NCBI GenBank assembly: GCA_900546115.1
Contig: URBQ01000012.1
Coordinates: forward strand, 1 to 62,319
Length of the DNA: 62,319 nucleotides
Direction: 5' to 3'
Origin: an uncultured Collinsella sp.
Lineage (GTDB): Bacteria; Actinomycetota; Coriobacteriia; Coriobacteriales; Coriobacteriaceae
Position numbers and translations under genes: made by a program. Below are positions 25,807-33,070 of the stretch, piece by piece (the first letter of the stretch is position 1; every line of letters begins with the position of its first letter). The notes below the pieces were generated by a model. It saw nothing but the letters and a program-made list of their open reading frames with translations, had not been told where the DNA came from and did not search any database.

Positions 25807-25881
25807 AGATTATCTTGGCAAATATGAGTTATCGAAAAACAATAACAACTATGGAAAACGATAAAGTAAAGAAGGAACGAT

Positions 25882-26643
25882 ATGAGCGGTTTTGCTATCA
25901 AGCGGAACGGGAGGCCAATGAACGCATCGACGATAAGGCTATCAAGGGTGTCAAAGCGCTATGGGAGGCGCCGCGTTTTGCATGACGTTTCCTTCGAGGT
26001 GGATCAGTCTGAGCTTTGCGCCCTTGTTGGTGCAAACGGGGCGGGCAAAAGCACGCTTATTAAAATAGTGCTGGGCCTCTGTGAGCCATCGTCGGGGAGC
26101 GTGGAGCTCTTTGGAGGCAAGTCGAAAAAAGAGCTGAGCTTGATGCGGACGCGTGTCGGCTATGTGCCAGATTCCTGCGGAGCATACCAATCCCTCAGTG
26201 CGGCTGAGAATCTTCGGATCCGATGTGCGGAATGGGGACTCGATGAGAAACGTGAGGTTCCTCGCGTCTTGGGCCTAGTCGGGCTGGACGTCGATGAGAA
26301 AAAGAGCGTGAGCAGTTTTTCTCTGGGAATGAAACGGCGACTGGATATAGCTACGGCTTTATTGGGCGACACCGACGTACTAATTTTCGATGAGCCGGCA
26401 AATGGATTGGATCCGTTGGGCATCGAGAGTATATGGGCCCTTATCGGTCGATTGAATCGGGAGCAGGGCAAAACCATGCTTATCTCTAGCCACGACTTGG
26501 ATGAGCTGGCATCGGTTGCAACAAGCTGCCTGTTTCTTCATGACGGTGAACTGCTAAAAAAGGAATCGATGGACGTCATAAGGGATGAGGCGCCATCCCT
26601 AAAAGAGTATTACAGGCGCTTGATGAAGGCGGTCTCGCTATGA
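25882..26643 (+). CDS. ABC transporter ATP-binding protein (exporter type)
   Basis: The 253-residue ATPase has Walker A GANGAGKS, the signature FSLGMKRRL, Walker B VLIFDEPANGLDP and the switch His in ISSHDL. The FSLGMKRR signature and NGLDP are typical of ABC-2 exporters (drug, bacteriocin-immunity and CcmA-like). AAGGA lies seven bases before the ATG at 25882. It overlaps the next gene by 4 bases, so the three genes form one operon. Confidence 0.92.
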   Translation: MSGFAIKRNGRPMNASTIRLSRVSKRYGRRRVLHDVSFEVDQSELCALVGANGAGKSTLIKIVLGLCEPSSGSVELFGGKSKKELSLMRTRVGYVPDSCGAYQSLSAAENLRIRCAEWGLDEKREVPRVLGLVGLDVDEKKSVSSFSLGMKRRLDIATALLGDTDVLIFDEPANGLDPLGIESIWALIGRLNREQGKTMLISSHDLDELASVATSCLFLHDGELLKKESMDVIRDEAPSLKEYYRRLMKAVSL

Positions 26644-27464
26644 AGCGGGCGATCCATCCCATAAAGGCAGATATGATGCGTTTGCACAGGATATTTCCGG
26701 CGAAGTTTGGTCTTGCGCTTATGCTGGCGTTCGGCCTTCTCTTCGGTGTCTTTCTAAAAAACGGAACAACGTTGCTAGCCTCTGGCTATGGCGTTTGTGG
26801 GGAGGATATTGGTTTCATCTGGAATGCAATCGATCCTTCTGCGCCTGATGAGTCCCTTGCGCGCAGCGCTTTTGCCGGTACATCCCTGTTCGTTCCGCTC
26901 ATCGTTTGTTTGGCGCTTTTACAGGAGCGCGGCTATGAAGAGGGATGCCGAATTTCTTCAGCAAGAGGTCTTACCCGTTTTAATGGGGCTCTGGCACATG
27001 CGCTTTCGTCTGCTTTAATAATTGGCGCAGCATATAGTGCGCTTTGCTTTCTTCTGTTTGCAATAGCCATAATACGTGGAGGGCATAGCTACGCGCATGG
27101 CATGCTGGCTGCATTTTTGCCTGCAATGATAGTCAACACCGTATTGGTGATATCGGTTGCGCTGGAGACGGTGACCATCTATCGGATTACAGGCAGCGCT
27201 GTATTGAGCGGGGCTGCAATAATAATCGGATTTGTCATGAGCTTGACGCTCTACGGAGCCTTCCTTCAGGCACCTATACCATCCTTGCGATGGATCTTCT
27301 TCCTTCCTGGGCCGTACCTTGGAGTCGGATGTGCCCTTGGGTATAGCGATATGGGGCAACTGGCGCTTCTGGGCTATGGCGTGGCAGCCAGCTGTTTATC
27401 GGTATTGATTTACGCTCTCTTGAGCTTTCGTGCTGGGGGTGTGCTCAATGGCTCGTCAGATTAA
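26640..27464 (+). CDS. ABC exporter membrane subunit 1
   Basis: The 274-residue hydrophobic protein has about six membrane helices (near residues 20-38, 78-98, 118-142, 155-178, 188-212 and 235-262) and a short polar N terminus. Its order after an ABC-2-type ATPase identifies it as a permease. I see no recognisable substrate motif. The start ATG overlaps the ATPase stop (ATGA). Confidence 0.8.
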   Translation: MKRAIHPIKADMMRLHRIFPAKFGLALMLAFGLLFGVFLKNGTTLLASGYGVCGEDIGFIWNAIDPSAPDESLARSAFAGTSLFVPLIVCLALLQERGYEEGCRISSARGLTRFNGALAHALSSALIIGAAYSALCFLLFAIAIIRGGHSYAHGMLAAFLPAMIVNTVLVISVALETVTIYRITGSAVLSGAAIIIGFVMSLTLYGAFLQAPIPSLRWIFFLPGPYLGVGCALGYSDMGQLALLGYGVAASCLSVLIYALLSFRAGGVLNGSSD

Positions 27465-28266
27465 AAGATTCCTCCATTCAGAATTGAAGCACGTGAGTAA
27501 ATGGACGTACGCCTTAATCCCGGTAATTTATGCGTGCATGGTGGTATTGCAGCTTAATTCTTTCCCGATGTGGTTCTGTAGTCTCCGTGAGAACAGTTTC
27601 TTGGGCTTTTTCCCAGACCCGACGCTTCTGCTATCGGCGGAGGATGTCCTTCTATTTGGTAATGCAGAGGTTTTTCGCGGTCTGCTGTTCAACGTAGCCC
27701 CGTTGGCTCATGCATTGTTCTTTCCGTTCATCGCGGCTTGTATTGTGCCGCGCTTTGTCAGTTCGGGCTTTGTCGAGGAACCGTGGGGGCTGTCGGAGGC
27801 TCGGGGAGGGAAGCGGGCGTGCGCTATCGTTGCGCGAACGGTGCTGTCTTCTTTCGCCCTATTGGGCGCGTTTATCCTGTCAAGTGTCGTTTTGTACTGT
27901 CTTAACTGTGTAATCGTTTTGGATGCTCAACAGTGTTTCAACCTGAATATGTTTTGCTATCGACTTCTTCTGGCGAGTGCCGTCTGCCTTGCATATGTGG
28001 TCTCTTGCGTGATCGTTGTTTCCTATTTTGGGTCCGGCTTCGGTCCTATTGGCATGCTGTTGCTTGTCAATGTCGTAACGCTCTACATACAGGTCGGAGC
28101 CAATTCCATGCTTCCGTTTCCGTCCTCGATGCTCATGTGGATTTGCGGCGTGACCCCGTTGGGGGATGGTCAATGCACCTCGATTTTAATTGACTGCCTC
28201 ATAAACGTAGCAAGCGTTTTTGCCATCTGCTTTACCGTCGACCGATTGCGGTCGAGATTTCTTTGA
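27448..28266 (+). CDS. ABC exporter membrane subunit 2
   Basis: The 272-residue membrane protein has about six hydrophobic helices and a short basic N terminus (MARQIKRFLHSELKHVSKW). It overlaps the preceding permease gene by 17 bases. The ATG at 27448 has GGGGGTG upstream; a GTG at 27430 is possible but unsupported. Two unlike permeases with one ATPase recall lantibiotic-immunity exporters (EFG type), but no bacteriocin gene is nearby, so this is only a suggestion. Confidence 0.8.
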   Translation: MARQIKRFLHSELKHVSKWTYALIPVIYACMVVLQLNSFPMWFCSLRENSFLGFFPDPTLLLSAEDVLLFGNAEVFRGLLFNVAPLAHALFFPFIAACIVPRFVSSGFVEEPWGLSEARGGKRACAIVARTVLSSFALLGAFILSSVVLYCLNCVIVLDAQQCFNLNMFCYRLLLASAVCLAYVVSCVIVVSYFGSGFGPIGMLLLVNVVTLYIQVGANSMLPFPSSMLMWICGVTPLGDGQCTSILIDCLINVASVFAICFTVDRLRSRFL

Positions 28267-28306
28267 TTGTTTGTGAGGGATGAACATACCGAGCATATCA
28301 AATACA

Positions 28307-28340
28307 GGGGGGCGGGCACCGTAGTTGGTGTCCGCCCCCT
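28307..28340. terminator. Hairpin between convergent genes
   Basis: Arms GGGGGCGGGCACC and GGTGTCCGCCCCC pair over 13 bp with one G-T pair and a six-base loop. It sits between the ABC exporter operon and the convergent amidohydrolase. The T-tracts are weak on both sides, so bidirectional termination is likely but unproven. Confidence 0.7.
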
Positions 28341-28374
28341 AGTATGTGAGGCTTTAGCCTGTGTGGTTCGTAAA

Positions 28375-29184
28375 CTAGCGGGCCTGCTTAACCTTTGCCG
28401 CCGCCTCGACAAACGACTTCCACAGGTTAAAGTCGGTCTCGAGCGTCTTCCACGTGTACTCGGGATGCCATTGCACGCCCAAGCAGAATGGCTGGCCTTC
28501 GACCTCGATGCACTCGGGAACGCCGTCAGTTGCCTTGGCGACCAAGCGCGTGCTCTTACCCAGACGGTCGACGCAACAGTGATGTGCCGAGTTGGTCTGG
28601 ATCAGCCTGTGCCCGCCAAGCGCGCGCTCCAGCAGCGAGCCCGGCACGACCTCGACGGGATGCACGGGGTCGTTGAGCACGTGGGTATGGCGCCACTGCG
28701 TGCGGCCCTCGCGAGCGCCCAGGCTCGGCACGTCCATGCACAGGGTGCCGCCAGTGGCGACATTGAGCAACTGCGTGCCGCGGCAGGTGGTAAAGAGCGG
28801 CTTTTTGGCGCGGAGCACCTCGCCGACCAGCTTAAACTCAAAGCTATCGCGGATCTCGCAACAGAGGGTGGGGTCGTAGGGTCGATCATCGCCCCAACGT
28901 TTGGGATTGACATCGGGGCCGCCGGGAATGGCGATGCCGTCGGCGATATCGACGTAATGACGGATGACCTCAATGTCCTCGGTGATGGACATCTGCAGCG
29001 GCAGGCCGCCGGCGGCAAGGATGGCATCGACAAAGACACTTGCGATTTCCTCGTTGGGGGAGAGCGTCTCGCTTAAAAACGGCTTCGCCTCTTCCCAGCG
29101 CGGCGCGACGAGGATGAGCGGGCGGTCGGCGGGATCGACGTCGACGTGCGGGGTGTATGACGATGAAGTGCGAGTTCCGATCAT
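28375..29184 (-). CDS. Gamma-glutamyl-gamma-aminobutyrate hydrolase family (C26) protein
   Basis: This class I glutamine-amidotransferase-like peptidase has the nucleophile in TTCRGTQLLNV and the partner His-Glu in GVQWHPEY. The oxyanion segment is IPGGPDVNPKRWG. About 269 residues is normal for PuuD-like proteins, which cleave gamma-glutamyl bonds such as in gamma-glutamyl-GABA. The start at 29184 (MIGTRTSS) fits the family; a TTG further upstream is in frame. It lies 87 bp downstream of an amino-acid ABC importer operon on the same strand, suggesting use of imported glutamyl compounds. Confidence 0.88.
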   Translation of the reverse strand: MIGTRTSSSYTPHVDVDPADRPLILVAPRWEEAKPFLSETLSPNEEIASVFVDAILAAGGLPLQMSITEDIEVIRHYVDIADGIAIPGGPDVNPKRWGDDRPYDPTLCCEIRDSFEFKLVGEVLRAKKPLFTTCRGTQLLNVATGGTLCMDVPSLGAREGRTQWRHTHVLNDPVHPVEVVPGSLLERALGGHRLIQTNSAHHCCVDRLGKSTRLVAKATDGVPECIEVEGQPFCLGVQWHPEYTWKTLETDFNLWKSFVEAAAKVKQAR

Positions 29185-29271
29185 GGGCGTGGCTTTCGAA
29201 TCCGGGTGGACATGGCGCAGGGCGGCGCGGGGCAAACGCTGCAGATGAATGTGTCCCGCGTGGCAATTGGG

Positions 29272-30036
29272 TTAGTGGCCCTTGATGGAGTTGAGGAAGT
29301 CTTGGGCGCGCTTGGTCTGGGGATGGTCGAAGAACTCGTCGGGCGTGCCGGTCTCTACGATCTGGCCGTCGGCCATAAACACGACGCGGTCGGCCACGCG
29401 GCGGGCAAAGTTCATCTCGTGCGTAATCACGATCATCGTCATGCCCTGCTGGGCCAGGCGGACCATGACCTCGAGCACCTCGTTAATCATCTCGGGGTCA
29501 AGGGCGCTTGTGGGCTCGTCAAAGAGCATGGCCTTGGGCTGCATGGCAAGCGAGCGGGCGATGGCTACGCGCTGCTGTTGGCCGCCCGAGAGCTGTGCGG
29601 GCACCTTGTCGGCCTGCTCGGCAACGCCCACGCGGCTCAACAGATCCATGGCGCGCTCGCGGGCCTCGTCCTTGGAGACGCCCAGCACATCGACCGGTCC
29701 CAGCATGACGTTCTGCAACACGGTCATATGCGCGAACAGGTTGAACTGCTGAAACACCATGCCCAGCTCGGCACGCATGCGGGCAAGATCCTTGCCTTCC
29801 TGCGGCAGGGGCTCGCCCTCGATGAGAATCTCGCCCGAGTCGATGGTCTCCAAGCGGTTGATGGTGCGGCACATGGTCGATTTGCCCGAGCCCGAGGGGC
29901 CGATCACGACGACAACCTCGCCGCGATCGACCGAGAGATTAATGTCGTTGAGGACGTGCAGATCGCCATAGTGCTTATCGACGTGCTTGAGCTCAATCAG
30001 CGGCTGATTGCCGGTGGAAGAAGTGCTCTGTGCCAT
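29272..30036 (-). CDS. Polar amino acid ABC transporter ATPase (GluA/GlnQ type)
   Basis: The 254-residue ATPase has Walker A GPSGSGKST followed by MCRTINRLE (the polar amino acid family signature), the Q-loop FQQFNLFAHMTVLQNV, signature LSGGQQQR, Walker B AMLFDEPTSALDP and HEMNFA with the switch His. It is the last gene of a four-gene operon (binding protein, two permeases, ATPase). It powers uptake of glutamate, glutamine or a related amino acid. Confidence 0.94.
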   Translation of the reverse strand: MAQSTSSTGNQPLIELKHVDKHYGDLHVLNDINLSVDRGEVVVVIGPSGSGKSTMCRTINRLETIDSGEILIEGEPLPQEGKDLARMRAELGMVFQQFNLFAHMTVLQNVMLGPVDVLGVSKDEARERAMDLLSRVGVAEQADKVPAQLSGGQQQRVAIARSLAMQPKAMLFDEPTSALDPEMINEVLEVMVRLAQQGMTMIVITHEMNFARRVADRVVFMADGQIVETGTPDEFFDHPQTKRAQDFLNSIKGH

Positions 30037-30072
30037 GGTGCTCGGCTCCTTATGACTCGAAATGGTAAATCG

Positions 30073-30906
30073 TTAGCGAATGATGGTCGCGCCGGTCTTG
30101 TGCGAGACGTAGACGGCGGCCTTGTTGATTGCAACGTTGATGAGGATGTAGATGACCGCGATCACCAGATAGACCGACACGAGGGCGTCGTAGTTGGTAA
30201 TGAGTACGCGGGCGTTTTGCATGAGGTCGGGGTAGCTCACCACGTAGGCGACGGTGGTGTCTTTGACGACGACTACAAGCTGCGAAATCAACGACGGAAT
30301 GATAAAGCGAATCGCCTGCGGCAGCACGATTTTAAAGGTGATTTTAGCTTTGGCGAGACCGAGCGCCTGGGCGGCCTCGACCTGGCCGCGCGGCACGGCA
30401 TTGACGCCGGCGCGGAAGATCTCGGCGAGTACGCCGGCCGCGGCGAGCGCGACGGGAAGCGTGAGCATCCAAAACGACGGCAGCGCGATCTTGTACTGGG
30501 GCAGCACCAAAAAGAAGAAGTAGATGAACAGCAGGCTCGGCACGCCACGGAAGAAATCGGTGAGCACGCGGCAGACCAGCTGCAGCGGCTTGATGTCGCT
30601 GGTGCGGCCGAGCATGAGGGCCAGACCCAGTACCAGCGCGATGGCGCCAGCGGTGAGCGCGACCTTTACCGTGCCCTCAAAACCGGCAAGTAAGAACTTC
30701 CAGGTAGTGAGGTGCGTAAAGAAATACCAATAGTGGACTGAAAGCTGACCGGTCACATAAAAGCGCTGCAGTACCAGAGCGATGAGCGCGGCCACGGCAA
30801 CAAGTGAGATGGCGGTGCCGACGCGAATCTTGGCGCGCATCTTGGGGCCGGGAGCCTCGTAGAGCGCATCGCGCATGGTGAGCGCGGAGGTGGAGTGCTT
30901 GCTCAT
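30073..30906 (-). CDS. Amino acid ABC transporter permease (GluD type)
   Basis: The 277-residue protein has about five membrane helices and the cytoplasmic EAA loop (GQVEAAQALGLAKAKITFKIVLPQAI) that contacts the ATPase. It belongs to the HisM/GlnP permease family. A longer hydrophilic N terminus precedes the first helix. The gene overlaps the upstream permease by 4 bases. With that permease it forms the heterodimeric membrane channel. Confidence 0.92.
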   Translation of the reverse strand: MSKHSTSALTMRDALYEAPGPKMRAKIRVGTAISLVAVAALIALVLQRFYVTGQLSVHYWYFFTHLTTWKFLLAGFEGTVKVALTAGAIALVLGLALMLGRTSDIKPLQLVCRVLTDFFRGVPSLLFIYFFFLVLPQYKIALPSFWMLTLPVALAAAGVLAEIFRAGVNAVPRGQVEAAQALGLAKAKITFKIVLPQAIRFIIPSLISQLVVVVKDTTVAYVVSYPDLMQNARVLITNYDALVSVYLVIAVIYILINVAINKAAVYVSHKTGATIIR

Positions 30907-31562
30907 CGGAGGATCCTCACCTTCTTATCGATATAGTTGCCAATGTGGCTCACCACAAAGGCTGTGCCCAGGTAGCCGAGCGCCGAGATAAAGAACGCGG
31001 CGACGCCGCCGAGCGAGCGCGTGTTGATGTAGCTCACCACGCCGGTGAGCTCCTGCGGTTTCAGCGGCACCTGACTGCCGAGCGCGGTGGTGAGCATGAC
31101 GGCGATAAAGAGGTTGGTCATGGGCAGCACGCTCGAGCGCAGCGCCTGCGGAATCACGATCTTGGCGAGGATACGGCTGAAGCTCATGCCCAGCGAGCGG
31201 GCGGCTTCCACCTGGCCGACACCGACGGTGTTGATGCCGCTCATAAAGTTCTCGGAGCCAAAGGCAGAACCCAAGAGCACTGTGGCGACGATGACGCAGG
31301 TGCGGTAGGGCAGGACGACCTTGAGCGGCGGCAGCGCGTAGACGACGATAATGAGCAGCGCGATGCCGGGGATGTTACGGAAGACCTGGACATACAGGTC
31401 GCCAAAGACGCGCAGCGGCTTGAGCGGCGACACGCGCATCACGGTGACGGCGACGGCCAGCACCATGGCGATGGCAAACGACTCAAGCGTCATGCCCCAG
31501 GTTGCTAGCAGCGCGTCGATATAGTTCTGGCCATAGAGCGACCAGAGCTCGGAGAGACTCAT
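30903..31562 (-). CDS. Amino acid ABC transporter permease (GluC type)
   Basis: The 219-residue protein has five membrane helices and an EAA loop (GQVEAARSLGMSFSRILAKIVIPQAL). It follows the binding-protein gene after an imperfect hairpin and overlaps the next permease by ATGA. Length and order match GluC of actinobacterial glutamate transporters. Substrate range must be inferred from the binding protein. Confidence 0.92.
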   Translation of the reverse strand: MSLSELWSLYGQNYIDALLATWGMTLESFAIAMVLAVAVTVMRVSPLKPLRVFGDLYVQVFRNIPGIALLIIVVYALPPLKVVLPYRTCVIVATVLLGSAFGSENFMSGINTVGVGQVEAARSLGMSFSRILAKIVIPQALRSSVLPMTNLFIAVMLTTALGSQVPLKPQELTGVVSYINTRSLGGVAAFFISALGYLGTAFVVSHIGNYIDKKVRILR

Positions 31563-31586
31563 GCGGACCTCCCGCCGATAAGGAAA

Positions 31587-31612
31587 GGGGCTCCCGTGTG
31601 TACGGAAGCCCC
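31587..31612 (-). terminator. Hairpin between binding-protein and permease genes
   Basis: On the minus strand the arms ACGGGAGCCCC-type and GGGGCTTCCGT pair over 11 bp with one mismatch-wobble, followed by TTTCC. Its position inside the operon suggests partial termination or mRNA stabilisation so that the binding protein is made in excess over the permeases. Confidence 0.6.
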
Positions 31613-31700
31613 GACAACTCAGTGATGAAACAGTTTAGCGCAATAAAGCGAATCATGCGTTTCCGTATGGTTTCGTTGCGGCCGTTACCAGGCTCGCTGC

Positions 31701-32693
31701 TTAGGCGCCGATCTCGGGCAGCTCGGGAACATTGGTGTCGCCCGTACGGTCGCCGATGCAGATCTGCCACAGCTCGGTCCAGGTGCCGTCGTCCTCGATC
31801 TTCTTAAGGAAGTCGTTGACAAAGGCGACGCCGTCGGAATCGAGCGGCAGACCGATGCCATAGGGCTCCTTGCTGCCGAAGGGCTTGCCGGCGATCTTGT
31901 ACTTACCGGGCTCGCGGACCAGGGCGCTCTGCTGCATGTTGTTATCGATGACGTAGGCGTCAACGCGGCCCTGTTGGAGTGCCTGGCGTGCCTCCTCGTC
32001 GGTCTTGAACTCTTGCTGGCTGGCCTTGGGGGCGAACTCCTCCAGAATGGCGGGGCCGTTGGAGCCGGACTGGACGGCGACGTTCTTGTCGGCCAGGTCG
32101 TCGACGCTCTTGATGTCGTCGTTATCGGCGAGCACCAGGATGGCCTGCTGGGTGTAGTAGTAGGGACCGGCAAAGGAGACGAGCTTCTTACGCTCGTCAG
32201 TGATGGTGTAGGTGGCAAAGACGGCGTCGACCTGGCCGTTCTGCAGGACGGACTCGCGCGTGTCCGAGGTCACCTGGGTGATCTCGACCTTGTTCTCGCC
32301 CAGAATGTAGTTGGACAGAAGCTGCGCGATGCCGGCGTCGAAACCGCGGGTCTGACCGTCCTTCTCGTTGAGGAGGGAGAACAGCGTGGAGGTCTGGACG
32401 CCACCGATCTTAAAGACGCCGGCGTCCTTGACGGCCGTCGCCCAGGCGCTGGCGGCGATGGCGTCGTCATCGGCCTTGGGGCCGTTGTCGACGAGCTTGT
32501 CGAATGCCTTAGCGTCGAGCGTGGTGGAAGCCTCGGTATCCTCGGAGCTCTTGGAGGAGGCGGCGGAGCCCTTGTCGGCCTCGGCGCTGGTGTCAGAGCA
32601 GCCGGCAAGACCAAGGCCGGCGACGGTTGCGAAGCTGGCGGCAACGAAGCCGCGGCGGTCGAGAACGACCTGCTGGGAGAGGTTCTTGCTCAT
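31701..32693 (-). CDS. Glutamate/glutamine-type ABC substrate-binding lipoprotein
   Basis: The 330-residue protein has a twin-arginine signal (DRRGFVAAS) merging with a lipobox (GLAGC), so it is a lipoprotein probably exported by Tat. A Ser/Glu/Asp-rich linker follows, then the periplasmic-binding type 2 fold with GFDAGIAQLL and FATYTITDERK, a motif of glutamate binding proteins. It captures the amino acid outside the membrane and delivers it to the two permeases. It is the first gene of the operon and has its own promoter at 32737-32766. Confidence 0.92.
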   Translation of the reverse strand: MSKNLSQQVVLDRRGFVAASFATVAGLGLAGCSDTSAEADKGSAASSKSSEDTEASTTLDAKAFDKLVDNGPKADDDAIAASAWATAVKDAGVFKIGGVQTSTLFSLLNEKDGQTRGFDAGIAQLLSNYILGENKVEITQVTSDTRESVLQNGQVDAVFATYTITDERKKLVSFAGPYYYTQQAILVLADNDDIKSVDDLADKNVAVQSGSNGPAILEEFAPKASQQEFKTDEEARQALQQGRVDAYVIDNNMQQSALVREPGKYKIAGKPFGSKEPYGIGLPLDSDGVAFVNDFLKKIEDDGTWTELWQICIGDRTGDTNVPELPEIGA

Positions 32694-32736
32694 GGTAGAA
32701 CACCTTTCTCAATAAAATCCCTAGCGGTTGAGTAGA

Positions 32737-32766
32737 GTTATACCCTATCCCGCTCAGATGGGTCAA
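32737..32766 (-). promoter_or_regulatory. Likely promoter of the amino acid importer operon
   Basis: On the minus strand TTGACC and TATAAC are spaced by 18 bases, and the -10 lies 43 bases before the start of the binding-protein gene. The surrounding sequence is AT-rich. Confidence 0.6.
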
Positions 32767-32810
32767 CACGAAATAACTCAGAAACATACTTACCTTATGG
32801 GTTATTCTAC

Positions 32811-32842
32811 CTACCATAAAGGGACAGGCACCTTTGTGGTGG
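32811..32842. repeat. GGGACAGGCA-loop hairpin, copy 1
   Basis: Arms CTACCATAAAGG and CCTTTGTGGTGG pair over 12 bp around GGACAGGCA-like loop bases. The two positions that differ from the copy at 57295-57327 would form G-U pairs in RNA, so pairing is kept in one strand. Confidence 0.8.
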
Positions 32843-32876
32843 TTCTTGCAGATGCAGCGGCATGCCTTGCTGTTAT

Positions 32877-33014
32877 GTCTCGATCTGTAACAGTTAGACG
32901 GCCAAAAGGTCTCTATCTGTTACAGATTGAGACAAAGGTCAGGGGCAAAGACGGTTTGTCTAGATCTGTAACAGTTAGACGGGAATTCGGGCCATAGATG
33001 TTACAGATTGAGAT
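32877..33014. repeat. Two tandem copies of an inverted repeat, 81 bp apart
   Basis: Arms GTCT(C/A)GATCTGTAACA and TGTTACAGATTGAGA(C/T) form a dyad at 32877-32933 and again at 32958-33014. Both left arms continue with GTTAGACGG. The spacers between arms differ in sequence. It lies between the amino acid importer promoter and the DXS-like gene end. No gene is present in the 376-bp gap. Confidence 0.8.
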
Positions 33015-33030
33015 AATCGCGCCGCGAAAA

Positions 33031-33070
33031 TAAAAACCTCCGCAGGGGTGCTTCCCTTGCGGAGGTTTTT
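33031..33070 (-). terminator. Intrinsic terminator overlapping the DXS-like stop
   Basis: Stem AAAACCTCCGCA/TGCGGAGGTTTT with a short GC loop, flanked by A and T runs on both sides. It touches the stop codon of the minus-strand gene and would work in both directions. Confidence 0.85.

Noticed and set aside
29206..30693. Open frame of 495 codons on the plus strand
   Set aside because: Antisense shadow of the amino acid importer ATPase and permease genes; its sequence is His/Asp/Gly-rich without motifs.
32877..33014. Possible short CRISPR array
   Set aside because: Only two repeat units, the repeats are inverted pairs rather than direct repeats with unique spacers, and no cas gene is present.
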